Assembly: GCA_043228905.1 (NCBI GenBank)
Contig: JBHGNT010000017.1
Span: 3,038,001 to 3,102,000 of the forward strand
Source: Azolla caroliniana
Lineage: Eukaryota; Polypodiophyta
Length of the DNA stretch: 64,000 nt
Direction of reading: 5' to 3'
Shown: positions 24,639-35,274 of the stretch, one piece after another
Layout: every line of letters begins with the position of its first letter
Numbering within the stretch: the stretch's first letter is position 1
Made by a program: the position numbers and the translations under genes
The notes under the pieces: model-generated
Told to the model about the DNA's origin: nothing
The model's database searches: none
What the model saw: only the letters and a program-made list of their open reading frames with translations

Positions 24639-27335
24639 TCATGGGATTACATCTTGATCAGCAGGCTTTTCAGACCTTGCGACACCCTTGGCATCATAGG
24701 AGCCTGGGATTGAGTTCTCTTGCCCAGACAAATCTCTTACAATACACAGATCTGTTGACTTCGTGAATGGATATATATTGAAATCGACATCACTCTTTGC
24801 CTGCAGGACCATAGGATTCTCTAATTCTTCGCTATCCAGGATCTTTAAATGCCTGGGTGATCCTCGCAAGTTCAATGATGGCCTTGTCGTTGATGTTTCC
24901 TGTAATGCACCTGACAGTGGTGAAATCTCTGCGTTGCTCACATTATGAAGAGATCCAGGCACAATTAATGTCCCAGCCTTTTCAGCTGAAGGTTCTTTGA
25001 CCTGTTGTCTTGATTTATTAAGCAATGGAGCAGGAATCTTTGATCCATTCTTCTGTTTGCTAACATCTAACCTGTTCATCGTCGACACATTCTTCTGACC
25101 TGCTCCACTTTCTGGAGTACTTGTTGCAACTTGAGCTGCCAATCTACTCTGCTAACAGAATTATTACTTCATATGAACGGATGTTTATATCATTTAATCT
25201 TTCACACTGTGTATACCAAAGTTCTGAAATTATTATAACCACATACCATATCAAAGAAGCCTAGTTTTGGAGATGGCATACGCAAACCAGATGGCCTATC
25301 AGTGTTCATCATATCAGGCTTTTCTAGAGTTACTGGTTTGGCAGTAGGAGAGACATGTTGAGGATGATATGTAGTTGTGAAAGGAAATATTGCTTTCTGG
25401 CTTTTATTAACTTCAGTTTTCCCAGATACTTTAGCAAATCTTTTGTTTACTCCTGCAGGTTTAGGCTGAGCAGACCCCTTGGTGGAAATAGATTGAAATG
25501 TGAAAGGGACGGATGTTTCATTTGGTTCCAGCTTTATTGCTCCATTTGCATCTTGGGGAAACATTGCAGATAAACACATTTTTGAGATGATACCATTGCT
25601 GTTGTTGTATGTCTAGAAAAGGAGAGTTGAGAAATACCTGATGTTAATAATAACCCAGGTCTAAAGTTTCGCTTATCAGTTCCATTCTTTCTTTGCAGAG
25701 CCACTGCCTCAGCAACACCTATTTGAGATGATGTGGTTGGCTTTTGCTGAAATACCGTTTTGGTTAGTCTCAAGCAAGAAATTACATGTTGAAGCATAGA
25801 GTGATATATCACGTGGATTGACAATGAGAACACGATAAGTGCAGAGAAGGCTATGCACATTGATAACCTCAACAATGAAAGACTGTTTTAAGCTAGTTAT
25901 AAGCCTTACATATCATGTATGCCTCTCCGAGAGGCAATGCCAACATAAATTATTAGAATATATGCCAAAAAACAAATTATGAATATATACCAGCTTAATA
26001 TGATCAAATTGTACCTTTGACGCCAACAGTTGCTTAGGTACTCCAGGTCTAAGTCCAGATGGTCCTATGAGCCTTAGACAGGTAAGTTTGTATAGAATTT
26101 ATAGAGGAAAACACCCTTATATCACAAAATTATTCAGTCTTACCATGACCATTGCTAATCCGATGCTCAGGGCACTCAAGTCCACTACCAATCAGGCTAC
26201 CCACGCTGCTGCTTGGACTACTTTTTGTTGGCGTAGCCCGAAATGTCTGCTCACTCACAGTTCGTAAGGAAACTTTCTGGGATGGGATAGACGAGAAACT
26301 GACTTTAGGAATCATGACTGGCTTTAAAAGTTTAGAAATCTGTTTGGACTGGCCATGGCCACCTGTTTTTTCTCGTTCATGAAGCTTATGAAAAGCCGTA
26401 TTTACTAGTGACAACTCTTCACAGTCAAGCACTCCTGAGAAAGATATGCAGAGAAATAAGTTTCCCAATTCAATGCTTTCATATCCCAATACCAAATCTT
26501 TCATAATCAGTAACTGATGTTGAAGAAAGTTAAAATGCACCATCTTCAGTCAAAAACGCGTTGTTCCATGCTATGCTTTTGCGCATATTGAATCCAGTTT
26601 TCTTCTTTTTGTTCTTCGAAAGAGGGTCTTCACTCAGTGTAGCGGATTCAATAGCCACCGACTTCTCAGACATAGCAGAAAATGTTTCTTCTTGTCTGCT
26701 CCTTGATAGGCTTTCTTGAACAGAAGAAGTATCAAGCTTTATGCTGAACGACTTAGGCACTGTTCAAAGATTTGAAGAATGGAACAATCAGAAACATATA
26801 CGTAGCTTTCTAATAGACTGAGATACAAGTTGGAAACAAGATAATAAGCACAAATGAGTTTCTTTTTCAGCGTTGTGTGTGCCTATAATTCTTTCTGAGC
26901 TAGAAACACACAACAATAAGTACGGCAAAACCCATTCAAAAACATAGATACAACTTGTATAAGCTACATTGCTCAATTATGTTAGGAATGAGGCAGGATG
27001 TATCGTTTAGATCATTCCCACAGAACGACTATCTTATCAATGGAAGGAAAACTAGTTTCAGAACAAATCTTGAGGAGCATCAAATATCTGTAAGATACAA
27101 GGAGGCGCAACTTTTCCACATCGAATTTCATAAACACTGCTATAGAGAGCGGAGATTGCATAAATCTGATCTCCGTTTCCAAAAGAAAGATCAAGTTATG
27201 ACATTTACCTGAAGGAGGAGGAAGCAAGCTGTCATCTTCAAGAGATACGTCGATAAAAGAGAACTGATCTGCCAAATCGAGAGGTGACTCACTGCCGAAT
27301 AGGTCGAGAGGTTGATCCGACGTGGAGGTAGTCAT
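24639..27335 (-). CDS. Unrecognised Ser/Pro/Lys-rich, mostly disordered plant protein, 536 aa
   Basis: Seven minus-strand exons join in phase: 27335-27209, 26759-26541, 26434-26144, 26064-26015, 25746-25638, 25551-25247 and 25148-24639. They total 1611 nt. The N terminus is acidic (PLDLFGSESPLDLADQFSF). A basic KNKKKK run is followed by RKSIAWNNAFLTEDGVLD, split between exons 2 and 3, a motif type (RKSLAW-AFF-GVL-EEL) I associate with several uncharacterised plant proteins. The rest is Ser, Lys, Pro and Thr-rich without a folded domain. No membrane span or signal peptide is visible. The KNKKKK stretch could be a nuclear signal, but that is inference. Exon 7 could begin three bases earlier. 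I cannot assign a function. Confidence 0.75.
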
Positions 27336-27514
27336 CTTGTTGATGAAACGTGTTCACGATCAGAGGGATTGAACAGGAATTAACAAGAATCCATGAAAAG
27401 AAAAAGGCAGTAGAGGGATGACGGGGGCGGAGATTAGCAGGGACTAATGATGATCGATCCTACAGGGTGTGGAGTGAAGGCAACGGATATGGAAACAATC
27501 CATGAGGCATGGAA

Positions 27515-27547
<33 letters not shown>

Positions 27548-27820
27548 AGAGCTCTCTCTCTCTCTCTCAGAGTGTATACGTAAACCCTATCTATCTCTCC
27601 CCCTCTGTTTCTGCGTATATAAACCCTAGCAATAGCTGTAGCGTCTTGCCTTAGTGATCGCCATCACCATCGCCTGTCTTCCTTTCTTTCTTCAATGTCT
27701 TTTATTTTTGGAAATGGCAGTCAGCGGGCCGTTTGAACTTCTGCATTTTTGTTGTTTTCATTGAAAAAATGGATAAGGAATGGCCTCTTCTATTTTCTTC
27801 CAAATCCTAAAACTAGCCTC
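27336..27820. other. Presumed promoter and 5' UTR of the minus-strand gene, with a (CT)n run
   Basis: A (TC)n tract at 27519-27547 and a second at about 27552-27568 lie upstream of the start codon at 27335. No other gene is seen. Confidence 0.5.
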
Positions 27821-27835
27821 ATGTATGTATGTATG

Positions 27836-27866
<31 letters not shown>

Positions 27867-27890
27867 CAATGTATGTATGTATGTATGTAC
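27821..27890. repeat. (ATGT)n microsatellite at the left border of the MULE
   Basis: ATGT repeats, broken once by GTAACAATG, end 12 bp before the element's left terminus. A same-strand ATGT/ATGG tract borders the right terminus. Confidence 0.85.
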
Positions 27891-27902
27891 GTGGTGTCTA
27901 AC

Positions 27903-28165
27903 GCTCGTGACTAACTGCTACCAAATATTAAAGAGGGCAAGTGAGGGAATCGCGGAGACGGTGCAGGTCACATCGCTGATGGCGCGTTCGATCTCCACCA
28001 TCCAAGATGGATAAAAAGCTGACAACGTCTGTCAGAAAGAGCCCGACTCTGCGAAAAGGAGCCCGACTCTGCCACAGGGAGCCCGACTCTGTCAAAAAGG
28101 AGCCCCGCTGTCAGACAGCCTATGCAAGAGGGAGCCCGACTCTGTCAGAAGGAGCCCCGCTGTCA
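27903..28165 (+). repeat. Left terminal inverted repeat of the MULE
   Basis: It begins GCTCGTGACTAACTGCT and matches the inverse of 41540-41806 to the end at CCCCGCTGTCA. The differences seen are a missing GGGA in the hairpin core and a few substitutions, so identity is in the high nineties. Its inner half is an array of GGAGCCCGACTCTG modules. Confidence 0.9.
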
Positions 28166-28401
28166 GATCACATCAGTAAGAAGGAGCCCGACTCTGTCAA
28201 AAGGAGCCCGACTCTGTAGCAACAAACATCAAAAACTCCACAAAATTGTAAGTGTACAACAAATATTTTCCCATGGTCAACCAATGGCAATCTCCTCCTA
28301 GCCCGACTAGCACCTCTTTGTAATTTTCCGGAGTGGGATTTGGAAGTGTTTGGGGAGCTGCCAATAAGTTCTTGCGAGATGTCTATTGTTGCACGAGATG
28401 T
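28166..28401. other. Subterminal region of the MULE
   Basis: Two further GGAGCCCGACTCTGT modules sit just inside the terminal repeat. A short duplication around GAGATGTCTATTGTTG follows at about 28376-28440. No ORF of note. Confidence 0.5.
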
Positions 28402-29266
28402 CTATTGTTGCTGCCAATAAGTTCTTGCGAGATGTCTATTTTCGACATACCTTTCCAATATTCTCTCTGCTTCTTTAAGTCGAGACCTTTGATCCCTACA
28501 ATTCGCACGAGGTGCAAACCGACCACTCTCACATATTTCTTGTCGTTGCTTGTACCACTCTATTACCGTTCCTCCTATGCAAGTGCCAGTTTCACTGTCC
28601 CCGATTAAGACATGTAGAAGGTCGGTAATTGATCGGTTTATTCTTCCCCTCAAGGCAGTATACTTGATAAACTGCCAATGTCTTTCCACAATATTGGTAG
28701 TGTCAACATGTCCATAGTTGAACATTCTACCAAACTTGGGCCAGAGTTTCCTCCACACACATGTCAAACCACAAATGTGTTTGGGACCGTTGCCCATTTA
28801 CAACAATCCAAGATTGACGGTCTGTTGCAACCACATTAGTTATGGCATTATATGACGTCCAACATTTATCGATCACTATCGCATTTGGCCTCACCGTGGG
28901 CATCCTTGCGAATATGACTCTCAAACAAGTTTCTAATGCCACTTGCTCATGGTTTGACCCCTTATCAGAACTACAAAGCATGTACCATAATGGGATCCCA
29001 ATTCCCATGGCATTGGGGGCAACTGCGGCATATAATGGTAGCCCAAATTGGTTTGTTTTAAATGTCGAGTCGATTGCCCAAGAGTTGTTTAGGGTCAACC
29101 GCTCACACATTTCCAACATCCATTGATCTTGAAGTATCAAGATAAATGGTTGTATGGCGGGAGATCCTGGTTCACCATGCAGGTAGGGTTGAACATGTGC
29201 CACTTTCCCAAGATCTCGGAGTGCATAGGCATGATGCAAGATCAAAGCCCAATCAACCTTAGTCAT
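28402..29266 (-). pseudogene. MULE-superfamily DDE transposase, truncated and frameshifted
   Basis: The upstream part (29266-28727) carries AIDSTFKTNQFGLPLY, the first-Asp block of MULE transposases, and then PNAIVIDKCWTSYNAI, a second-Asp block. The rest (to 28402) is in another frame and carries NIVERHWQFIKYTALRGR, a plausible Glu block. The two frames overlap at 28797-28727, so a frameshift or unrecognised splice lies there. The N-terminal third is missing: the sequence runs into a minisatellite at 29290 with a stop codon in frame. It cannot make a complete transposase as written, so the element is probably non-autonomous. Confidence 0.8.
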
Positions 29267-29289
29267 GGCACTCCCGATTTTTAACCTTA

Positions 29290-29500
29290 GTCATAAGATT
29301 GACATTGAGTCTTATTATGTCTTTGAAATGGATTGACATTGAGTCTTATTTATGTCTTTGAAATGGATTGACATTGAGTCTTATTTATGTCTTTGAAATG
29401 GAATGACATTGAGTCTTATTATGTCTTATTATGTCTTTGAATTGGATTGACATTGAGTCTTATTATGTCTTTGAAATGGATTGACATTATGTCTTACTAT
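29290..29500. repeat. Minisatellite, TTGACATTGAGTCTTATT units
   Basis: About six imperfect copies of a 30-40-bp unit containing GACATTGAGTCTTATTATGT and CTTTGAAATGGA sit directly upstream of the truncated transposase. Confidence 0.8.
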
Positions 29501-29624
29501 GTATTCTTTACGTAAGGACCGAAGCACTCTTTCTATATACTTACTCTTTATTGGCCTTTCTCAAAAACCATTGCCTTCACTACTTGTCAATAAGCTATTA
29601 GTCTTATTCTTTTGACACCCAAAA

Positions 29625-29970
29625 CAATTCCAATATACAACCAAAATGATTTTCATATACAACCAAAATGAGATTCATACACAACCAAAATGAGATTCAT
29701 ATACAACCAAAATGCGATTCAAAAATTGATTCATATTCAACCAAGATGAGATTCATATACAACCAAAATGAGATTCAAAAATTGATTCATATTCAACCAA
29801 GATGAGATTCATAGACAACCAAAATGATTTACATTGAGTCATATACAACCAAAATGATTTACATTGAGTCATCTACAACCAAAATGATTTACATTGAGTC
29901 ATCTACAACCAAAATGAGATTCATATACAACCAAAATGATTTACATTGAGTCATATACAACCATTGCAAA
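29625..29970. repeat. Minisatellite, ACAACCAAAATGAGATTCAT units
   Basis: More than ten imperfect units containing CAACCAAAATGA plus GATTCATATA or TTTACATTGAGTCAT. It ends just before the stop codon of the Ulp1-type gene. Confidence 0.8.
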
Positions 29971-29984
29971 ATGACTCCACGTAG

Positions 29985-32002
29985 TCATATGCCCAAAGTC
30001 CTTCGTGCCCATTTTGCCATGATTTTCCGAAGGAGCTCCACGTCTTCGAATCCAAACCATTGCTCCTTACCCTACAATTGAAGATGCCATCAACAAAAAC
30101 AAAAACAAATGCTCAAATTCAAATCTCATAAATACTTACAAATTGATCGGACTCAAATCCTTGAATCAACTCCTCGACCAACATGCGAATAGTTTGCATC
30201 ACGTAATACCCACAATCGGTCCCATTAGGTTGGGTTGGGATACGCAATTCATGGATTTGCCTGTTGTTGATGATGCAATGGTCATGTGTCCGACTCGAGA
30301 TATGTCGTATAGCCAAATCACCCAATGTCCGCACCCTGGTAGTCGGATAAATATTTAGTGGATCACAAAATATAATTGGGCTCCTCACCTTGGCATCGAG
30401 ACCCGTAGGAGTTTGTCGCATCTTCAACCAAAGCACCCAATGCCCTGCGTTCAATATTGGAATGAAGACATAATCCCTTTCAGGAACACGAGTGAGTACG
30501 TCTTTGACCTTACCGCCTTGGCCTTCTAGTTGTACCCATAGCAGATCCACAATATGAAACCGCTTGTTGATCTCGGGGGGCAGCGAGTACTCCATCCATA
30601 AATGGAAGAGGGTTATCATCCATGTGGATGCCATCTCCCCTACTGTGATCAACGAACATAGTTGTATCTCCGACAAGAAGACCGCTACATCCAGTCGTCG
30701 GCATGCCACCTGATACCTGTTTATTAGGCTAGATTAGTAACTACTAAACAAACATGATGTTAACTATTGATATCATGCCCCCAGCATAACAACATACCTG
30801 GTGAACTTATTTCTTGCAGAGTTATCCCATGTTTTCGAGATTGTCCCTGGACCAACAAAGACAATCCCAATGTCTGCATCCTCATCTGTGTCAGATGATG
30901 TAATGAACTCCGAATTACATGGGTCCACTTCTTTCCTGCGGATTTGGATTTTCGGCCTCCTTGCTTGTTGCATTGTCGATTCTGACAGTTGGTCTTGACC
31001 ACCATCGATCTCGACATGTGCCTCATCCTTTGGTATGGGAATTCCATGACTCTTACACTACAATTCATACATAAGATTCACACATAATCATAAGTTTTAA
31101 ACTCACATAAGATGCACACAAAATCATAAACCATACTTACATAATCTTTAGACGCATCCGCAATCTTCAACCTCACTTTTGCCATCCTATGCTCCTTTCC
31201 CTCGTCATACCTGGCCATTTGTTGGCTAACGAATTGAGCAATGAAATCAGCCTCCTTGCATGTTCGAAGTGAGTCCGGAGTGGCTTTGAAGATTTTTATT
31301 GCTCTTGTCCTCAACTTCCTCATGTGTGATTGGCGTGATCTATTATACTTGAGCTCCGGATCCAAAAAACGATTTATTGATCGTTGTCTTTCGACATCGC
31401 TGAAGAATGATGTGGCTGTACTCCTCATGGAAGTCGATTGCTCTTCTTCGTCTATCTTTAGCCCTCGAGGCAGTATTACATGGATGCCATGTGCCTTCTG
31501 TAAATGGGCCTCCATGTCCGCTTTTTTTCGAAACCATCTCCCCTCTTTTCTACACGAATCTCCCACAATACAGGTGCGACATTTGATACCTGTTGAGTCT
31601 CTTCCACACTTGAAGAGGGACATAGGGTCCACTACAACAATGGTGTCACATTTGCATTAGAAAAACCCAAAATATGCTTACATCAATAATGATTATAAGA
31701 ATGGACATAAACTCACCATTTACTTTGATATCTTCAACACCTGGACCCACGTCATGCATGGGGTTCGTATCCATGCTCGAGTCTTGAGTAATGATGTTTT
31801 CAGCCTCCGTATCATTGGATTTGGGGCACCTAACACCCTTTCTTACATAAACCCTAAACCAACATTCAAGTTAGCACACAAACATTATTATTTATACACA
31901 ATATAAAGTAGAGAAATGATTCATGCCATACTTCCCTTCATAGGGTATTGTTTCACCCCAATCTGCATCAAAGTCTATGAAGATCTTGGACCGACTAGCC
32001 AT
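29985..32002 (-). CDS. Transposon-borne protein with zinc finger and Ulp1-type (C48) cysteine protease domain
   Basis: Six minus-strand exons join in phase: 32002-31932, 31853-31717, 31631-31141, 31057-30798, 30716-30140 and 30071-29985. They give 1623 nt and 540 aa without a stop. Residues ~78-118 carry a Cys/His cluster that fits a C2H2-like finger (C87-x2-C90, H112-x4-H117). Residues ~400-500 are the protease core: NAGHW (His412), FCDPLN (Asp438), PTQPNGTDCGYY (Gln482 and Cys488), the complete His-Asp-Gln-Cys set of SUMO-protease-like enzymes. Relatives carried by MULEs are known, but their substrate is not established. The middle is basic and acidic low complexity. The promoter for this copy would lie in the gap. 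A mirrored copy at 33529-35186 repeats only exons 1-2 and part of exon 3. Confidence 0.82.
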
Positions 32003-33051
32003 CTGTACAAAACATTTTTAGAAAGGCATTCATTACATTACTATTATTTAGGGAGAAAAAACGCAAAGAATGTATACAAGATTTTAGATTTGACATTCAA
32101 ATGTGGGCATAAAAAAGAGCCCAATAATGCATGAATCACATGGGCAAATTCAAGCATTCAAATGTTGGCAAAATCAAAGTCATACATGTATTCAATCATA
32201 CACAGCCCATGGGAGATCTTAAATGCACACATACATGTATTAAATCACAGCCTATAGAAGATCTTAAATACACACAAACATGTATTCAATCATACACATG
32301 CACACACATTCGCAGCCCATGGAAGATCTAAAATACACAAATACATGTATTCAATCATACACATGTATACACACACATTCTCAAATAAATGTATTCATCA
32401 TACAACAAACACACACATTCACAGCCCAATGGGAGATCTTAAATGCACACATACATGTATTCAACCATCACACACACAAATGTATTCAATCATACACACA
32501 CAGAAATGTATTCAATCATACACATGTATACACACACATTCCCAAATAAATGTATTCAATCATACAACAAACACACACATTCACAGCCCAAAGAAGATCT
32601 TAAGTACACACATACATGTATTCAACCATCACACACACAAATGTATTCAATCATACACACATACATGTATTCAATCATACACACACAGAAATGTATTCAA
32701 TCATACACATGTATACACGCACATTCCCAAATAAATGTATTCAATCATACAACAAACACACATTCACAGCCCAAAGAAGATCTTAAATACACACATACAT
32801 GTAACCCTAAACCCATCACACACATAAAAGTATTCAATCATACACACACATACATGTATTTAATCATACACATACACACACAAATATATTGAATCATACA
32901 CACATACATGTATTTAATCATACACACATTTATGGTACCTATTAGAAGCAACCCTAAACCTAATAGAAAGAATATGATACCTAATAAAAACCAAAACCTA
33001 ATAGAAGGAATATGATGCCTACCTCTGGACTGCAGGTGCATGCAGTGCGTC
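31394..33051. repeat. Left arm of a 1658-bp palindrome
   Basis: Position x here pairs with position 66580-x in 33529-35186. The offset is constant from one end to the other, so no net indel separates the arms. Every translated stretch I compared is identical. The arm covers the 5' UTR intron and exons 1-3 (part) of the Ulp1-type gene. Confidence 0.92.
32150..32930. repeat. Minisatellite, ATACATGTATTCAATCATAC units, in the 5' UTR intron of the Ulp1-type gene
   Basis: Dozens of imperfect TGTATTCAATCATACACA units are interspersed with CACAGCCCAWGRAAGATCTTAAA. An exact mirror of the array occupies about 33650-34430. Long open frames in the array are by-products of the repeat. Confidence 0.85.
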
Positions 33052-33151
33052 NNNNNNNNNNNNNNNNNNNNNNNNNNNNNNNNNNNNNNNNNNNNNNNNN
33101 NNNNNNNNNNNNNNNNNNNNNNNNNNNNNNNNNNNNNNNNNNNNNNNNNNN
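33052..33151. other. Assembly gap, 100 N
   Basis: Exactly 100 N, a conventional placeholder. It sits in the centre of the palindrome, so its true length and content are unknown. By symmetry it may hold the promoter of the left ZnF-Ulp1 copy. Confidence 0.99.
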
Positions 33152-33400
33152 ACACAAAGTGGAGCCCTTCTTTAATGAGTCGGGCTCCATTTTGTATGAG
33201 CCGGGCTCCCTTTTTACGTGCCGCGCTTTTTCGCGCCTATTCCACATCCATCTTGGACGGTGGAGATCGAACGCGCCATCAGCGGTGCGACCTGCACCGT
33301 CCCTCTCCGCGATTCCCTCATTAAAGAAGGGCTCCCTTGGAGCCCGACTCATTAAAGAATGGCTCCATTTTGTCAAAAGGGAGCCCTTCTCATTCATGTT
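33152..33400. repeat. Internal copy of the MULE terminal-repeat core, flanked by GGAGCCC modules
   Basis: The ~75-bp core found in both terminal repeats (CATCTTGGACGGTGGAGATC through CCGCGATTCCCTCA) recurs at about 33241-33318, in the right-terminus orientation. Here it lacks the outermost bases and is flanked on both sides by inverted GAGCCCGACTC and TTAAAGAAGGGCTCC modules. Confidence 0.8.
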
Positions 33401-33407
33401 CAAGGAA

Positions 33408-33557
33408 GTATAAAAACCCATTTTCTGTCATTTTCTGTCATTTTCTGTCATTCGTGGGTTTGAGGGTTTAGGGTTTTTGAGCGAGGCGCACCACCTGTCT
33501 GCGAGCACTCGTTGCAAACATCTCCGGTGACGCACTGCATGCACCTGCAGTCCAGAG
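33408..33557 (+). promoter_or_regulatory. Promoter and non-coding first exon of the plus-strand ZnF-Ulp1 copy
   Basis: A TATA box, GTATAAAAACC (about 33408-33418), is followed by three TTTTCTGTCA repeats. The leader ends at a good donor (CAGAG/GTAGGC at 33557/33558). The matching acceptor, TGTACAG at 34577, directly precedes the start codon. Confidence 0.6.
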
Positions 33558-35186
33558 GTAGGCATCATATTCCTTCTATTAGGTTTTGGTTTTTATTAGG
33601 TATCATATTCTTTCTATTAGGTTTAGGGTTGCTTCTAATAGGTACCATAAATGTGTGTATGATTAAATACATGTATGTGTGTATGATTCAATATATTTGT
33701 GTGTGTATGTGTATGATTAAATACATGTATGTGTGTGTATGATTGAATACTTTTATGTGTGTGATGGGTTTAGGGTTACATGTATGTGTGTATTTAAGAT
33801 CTTCTTTGGGCTGTGAATGTGTGTTTGTTGTATGATTGAATACATTTATTTGGGAATGTGCGTGTATACATGTGTATGATTGAATACATTTCTGTGTGTG
33901 TATGATTGAATACATGTATGTGTGTATGATTGAATACATTTGTGTGTGTGATGGTTGAATACATGTATGTGTGTACTTAAGATCTTCTTTGGGCTGTGAA
34001 TGTGTGTGTTTGTTGTATGATTGAATACATTTATTTGGGAATGTGTGTGTATACATGTGTATGATTGAATACATTTCTGTGTGTGTATGATTGAATACAT
34101 TTGTGTGTGTGATGGTTGAATACATGTATGTGTGCATTTAAGATCTCCCATTGGGCTGTGAATGTGTGTGTTTGTTGTATGATGAATACATTTATTTGAG
34201 AATGTGTGTGTATACATGTGTATGATTGAATACATGTATTTGTGTATTTTAGATCTTCCATGGGCTGCGAATGTGTGTGCATGTGTATGATTGAATACAT
34301 GTTTGTGTGTATTTAAGATCTTCTATAGGCTGTGATTTAATACATGTATGTGTGCATTTAAGATCTCCCATGGGCTGTGTATGATTGAATACATGTATGA
34401 CTTTGATTTTGCCAACATTTGAATGCTTGAATTTGCCCATGTGATTCATGCATTATTGGGCTCTTTTTTATGCCCACATTTGAATGTCAAATCTAAAATC
34501 TTGTATACATTCTTTGCGTTTTTTCTCCCTAAATAATAGTAATGTAATGAATGCCTTTCTAAAAATGTTTTGTACAGATGGCTAGTCGGTCCAAGATCTT
34601 CATAGACTTTGATGCAGATTGGGGTGAAACAATACCCTATGAAGGGAAGTATGGCATGAATCATTTCTCTACTTTATATTGTGTATAAATAATAATGTTT
34701 GTGTGCTAACTTGAATGTTGGTTTAGGGTTTATGTAAGAAAGGGTGTTAGGTGCCCCAAATCCAATGATACGGAGGCTGAAAACATCATTACTCAAGACT
34801 CGAGCATGGATACGAACCCCATGCATGACGTGGGTCCAGGTGTTGAAGATATCAAAGTAAATGGTGAGTTTATGTCCATTCTTATAATCATTATTGATGT
34901 AAGCATATTTTGGGTTTTTCTAATGCAAATGTGACACCATTGTTGTAGTGGACCCTATGTCCCTCTTCAAGTGTGGAAGAGACTCAACAGGTATCAAATG
35001 TCGCACCTGTATTGTGGGAGATTCGTGTAGAAAAGAGGGGAGATGGTTTCGAAAAAAAGCGGACATGGAGGCCCATTTACAGAAGGCACATGGCATCCAT
35101 GTAATACTGCCTCGAGGGCTAAAGATAGACGAAGAAGAGCAATCGACTTCCATGAGGAGTACAGCCACATCATTCTTCAGCGATGT
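33529..35186. repeat. Right arm of the 1658-bp palindrome
   Basis: Exact mirror of 31394-33051. It ends at 35186, where the sequence switches to the captured ORC6 segment within the shared bases CGATGT. Confidence 0.92.
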
Positions 35187-35274
35187 GAATTCTGATTCCG
35201 AGGTACCACATATCTCTATTAAGCGTATCTTGTCAACTTTCAGCTGTCAAAATTATCGGATGACAAGCAAATAA
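34578..35274 (+). pseudogene. Truncated plus-strand copy of the ZnF-Ulp1 gene, fused to antisense ORC6 sequence
   Basis: Exons 34578-34648, 34727-34863 and 34949 onward mirror exons 1-3 of the minus-strand gene. The zinc-finger region is intact, but the copy breaks at 35186. The frame then runs on as NSDSEVPHISIKRIL and further residues into the reverse strand of ORC6 exon 6 and stops at 35274. The protease domain is lost. With the promoter at about 33408 this copy could be transcribed and make a zinc-finger-only protein with a foreign tail. Confidence 0.75.

Noticed and set aside
27823-28014. Frame reading MYVCMYVCMY
   Set aside because: Translation of the (ATGT)n microsatellite.
28040-28220. 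Regularly spaced GGAGCCCGACTCTG units as a possible CRISPR-like array
   Set aside because: The genome is eukaryotic, the spacers are near-identical short strings and not unique sequences, and the array belongs to the MULE terminal repeat.
32280-32892. Long open frames rich in His, Thr, Cys and Tyr (and their mirror images at 33688-34300)
   Set aside because: They are produced by a 20-30-bp minisatellite with few stops inside a 5' UTR intron. No real protein.
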